Positions 5,955-7,036 of a stretch of 7,036 nucleotides of DNA are shown piece after piece (within the stretch, counting starts at the first letter, position 1; every line of letters starts with the position of its first letter). The stretch spans positions 1-7,036 of the forward strand of contig SFJQ01000082.1 in assembly GCA_004555855.1 (NCBI GenBank). Direction: 5' to 3'. The notes beneath the pieces were generated by a model. That model saw only the letters and a list, made by a program, of their open reading frames with translations. It was not told where the DNA came from and made no database searches. Position numbers and translations under genes: made by a program. Source of the DNA: [Eubacterium] saphenum (GTDB taxonomy: Bacteria > Bacillota > Clostridia > Oscillospirales > Ruminococcaceae).

Positions 5955-6764
5955 ATGGCTAAACTCAGAATCGGCATTCTCACAAGCGGCGGCGACTGCC
6001 CGGGACTTAACGCGACAATTCGCGGCGTTGCCAAGGCAACCTATGAGGCTTTCGGCGAGGACAAGGTTGAAATCATCGGAATCCACGACGGCTATCACGG
6101 GCTTATCCACGGCGTTTACAAGGAAATGGAGCCGTCGGATTTCTCGGGTATCCTCACCACAGGCGGAACTATCCTCGGTACAAAGCGCACACCGTTCAAG
6201 ATGATGCAGATTATCGAGGACGACAAGGTGGACAAGGTCAAGGAAATGAAGGACACCTACAAGGACCTCAAGCTCGACTGTCTGTTCACGCTCGGCGGAA
6301 ACGGCACCCACAAAACCGCGAATATGCTCTCCGAGGAGGGCTTGCACGTCATCGGTCTGCCTAAGACCATCGATAACGATATTTTCGGCACAGACGTTAC
6401 TTTCGGATTCCACACGGCTGTTGATATCGGCACAGAGGTTATCGACCGTATCCACACAACCGCAAATTCCCACAGCAGAATTATGGTTATCGAGATTATG
6501 GGCAACAAGGCGGGCTGGTTGACGCTTTACAGCGGACTTGCGGGCGGCGCCGACATAATCCTTATTCCCGAAATTCCGTTTGATATTGCGAAGGTGGCAA
6601 AGGCTTGCCAGAGAAGAGCGGACGCAGGAAAAGCGTTCTCGATTATCGCAGTTGCGGAAGGCGCTTTTGACGTTGAAGAAGCGAGCAAAGCTGAGAGCAG
6701 AGCGCGGCGAGGTTACGGCAACAGCGCGCATCGCCAAGGAAATTCAGGCTCGGACAGGTCTTGA
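5955..6764 (+). CDS. pfkA: 6-phosphofructokinase, N-terminal part, frameshifted
   Basis: Phosphorylates fructose 6-phosphate to fructose 1,6-bisphosphate in glycolysis, in the cytoplasm. Visible motifs: SGGDCPGLNA (11-20), GTKRTP (75-80, R78 matching E. coli R72), GGNGT (114-118), PKTIDND (136-142, with D140 the probable catalytic base), MGNKAGWLTL (182-191) and GGADIILIPEIP (197-208). The donor-site residues G117 and K137 match a mixed group within which both ATP- and pyrophosphate-dependent enzymes are known, so the phosphoryl donor is open. Asn116 replaces the aspartate of the usual GGDG(S/T), which in E. coli PfkA helps bind Mg-ATP. The frame is family-like through GYGN (253-256), then shifts and stops at 6762-6764 after 269 residues, whereas intact relatives are considerably longer. 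The continuation is in the next frame (see 6715-7036). The gap to dnaI is 19 bases, so it probably shares that transcript. Confidence 0.88.
   Translation: MAKLRIGILTSGGDCPGLNATIRGVAKATYEAFGEDKVEIIGIHDGYHGLIHGVYKEMEPSDFSGILTTGGTILGTKRTPFKMMQIIEDDKVDKVKEMKDTYKDLKLDCLFTLGGNGTHKTANMLSEEGLHVIGLPKTIDNDIFGTDVTFGFHTAVDIGTEVIDRIHTTANSHSRIMVIEIMGNKAGWLTLYSGLAGGADIILIPEIPFDIAKVAKACQRRADAGKAFSIIAVAEGAFDVEEASKAESRARRGYGNSAHRQGNSGSDRS
6586..6684 (+). repeat. First copy of an exact 99-base direct repeat, inside pfkA
   Basis: Bases 6586-6684 are identical to 6938-7036, an offset of 352. This copy sits in the expected context: it encodes AKVAKACQRR through FDVEEA, directly after the family-typical IPEIPFDI. 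The match extends weakly to the left (five more identical bases after one mismatch) and cannot be followed to the right because the window ends. Confidence 0.97.
6715..6722 (+). other. Frameshift site in pfkA: one copy left of an inferred 8-bp tandem repeat
   Basis: Upstream, frame one reads GYGN with the last codons at 6711-6722. Downstream, the next frame reads TATARIAKEI starting at 6715. The two family-like readings overlap on the same 8 bases, ACGGCAAC. Placing a second copy of these 8 bases beside the first restores one open frame, GYGNTATARIAKEI. The simplest explanation is slippage deletion of one of two tandem copies. Confidence 0.75.
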
Positions 6765-6937
6765 AACCCGCACCGTAGTTCCCGGACATATCCTGAGAGG
6801 CGGCTCTCCGTCGGCTTATGACCGCGTTCTGGCAACGCAGTTCGGCGCTCACGCAGCAAGACTTCTCAAACAGGAAAAATTCGGCTACACCGTGGCGATG
6901 GTTGACGGAAAAATCACCGAAAACAAGCTCGTTGATG

Positions 6938-7036
6938 TTGCGAAGGTGGCAAAGGCTTGCCAGAGAAGAGCGGACGCAGGAAAAGCGTTCTCGATTATCG
7001 CAGTTGCGGAAGGCGCTTTTGACGTTGAAGAAGCGA
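6938..7036 (+). repeat. Second copy of the exact 99-base direct repeat, ending at the window edge
   Basis: Identical over all 99 bases to 6586-6684. The left junction joins the normal pfkA sequence (ENKLVDVA) to internal pfkA sequence, so this copy is the misplaced one. The repeat runs to the final base, so its real length may be greater. Confidence 0.97.

Larger units (their letters stand above)
6715..7036 (+). pseudogene. pfkA: 6-phosphofructokinase, C-terminal part in the shifted frame, with abnormal 3' end
   Basis: Continues the phosphofructokinase in the frame one base on from the 5955 start, without its own start codon or ribosome-binding site. It reads TATARIAKEIQARTGLETR, then PGHILRGGSPSAYDRVL (from 6781, holding the family's conserved GH.(Q/L)RGG substrate-binding segment), then FGYTVAMVDGKITENKLVDVA. 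Relatives then have a short C-terminal segment ending near GISFGD. Here the frame instead jumps after about 6943 into VAKACQRRADAG through FDVEEA, a repeat of residues encoded earlier in the gene. The true C-terminus is therefore missing from the window. The frame remains open to the last base. Whether the cell holds a broken gene or the sequence is misassembled cannot be settled here. Confidence 0.8.

Noticed and set aside
6700..6730. Programmed ribosomal frameshifting in pfkA
   Set aside because: There is no slippery heptamer, no shifty stop and no internal ribosome-binding-site arrangement at the shift point, and an 8-bp repeat loss explains the break exactly.
5907..6737. A 276-residue minus-strand open frame opposite pfkA
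   Set aside because: It mirrors the phosphofructokinase coding sequence, has no motifs of its own and no promoter or ribosome-binding site.
1..7036. Mobile element, CRISPR array, defence system, tRNA/rRNA or riboswitch
   Set aside because: No transposase or integrase motifs, terminal inverted repeats, spaced repeats, tRNA-like cloverleaf or long structured leader was found. The only sizeable repeat is the phosphofructokinase self-repeat, and all genes are housekeeping types.

Overview
The window looks like chromosomal DNA from an anaerobic, gut-type Firmicute of the class Clostridia, probably the Oscillospiraceae/Ruminococcaceae. The basis is the adjacent DnaD-domain and DnaI-type helicase-loader genes (a Firmicutes primosome pairing), AT-rich intergenic DNA with near-consensus sigma-A promoters, strong GGAGG-like ribosome-binding sites, and the protein types. 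This placement is inference from recalled family features; no database was searched. The 7036-base length and an exact repeat ending on the last base suggest the window may be an entire assembly contig.

Layout. Bases 1-60 are non-coding and hold a leftward promoter for a gene outside the window. Bases 61-1392 (minus) encode a Si-type citrate synthase. Bases 1393-1569 are a divergent intergenic region with one promoter for each flanking gene; the rightward one has a perfect 13-bp palindrome inside its spacer. Bases 1570-3903 (plus) encode a 777-residue cation-translocating P-type ATPase resembling the CtpE type. After 48 bases that contain another promoter come a DnaD-domain protein (3952-4971), a DnaC/DnaI-type AAA+ helicase loader (4976-5935) and a 6-phosphofructokinase gene (from 5955). 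These three are packed head to tail with gaps of 4 and 19 bases and are probably co-transcribed.

How the genes relate. DnaD and DnaI act together to load the replicative helicase. Phosphofructokinase is the committing step of glycolysis, and citrate synthase feeds acetyl-CoA into citrate and, in fermenters of this kind, probably glutamate. The ATPase moves an inorganic cation, possibly calcium.

The unusual part is the right end. The phosphofructokinase frame is broken at about 6715-6722. The break is explained exactly by loss of one copy of an 8-bp tandem repeat: restoring the copy rejoins the two frames into a normal phosphofructokinase sequence. About 220 bases further on, where the gene should run to its own C-terminus, the sequence returns to an earlier part of the gene. 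The last 99 bases (6938-7036) are identical to 6586-6684. This is either a real partial tandem duplication or, more likely, an assembly artefact, since 99 is a common assembly k-mer size and the repeat ends exactly at the window edge. I found no convincing undescribed system, mobile element, CRISPR array or RNA gene.
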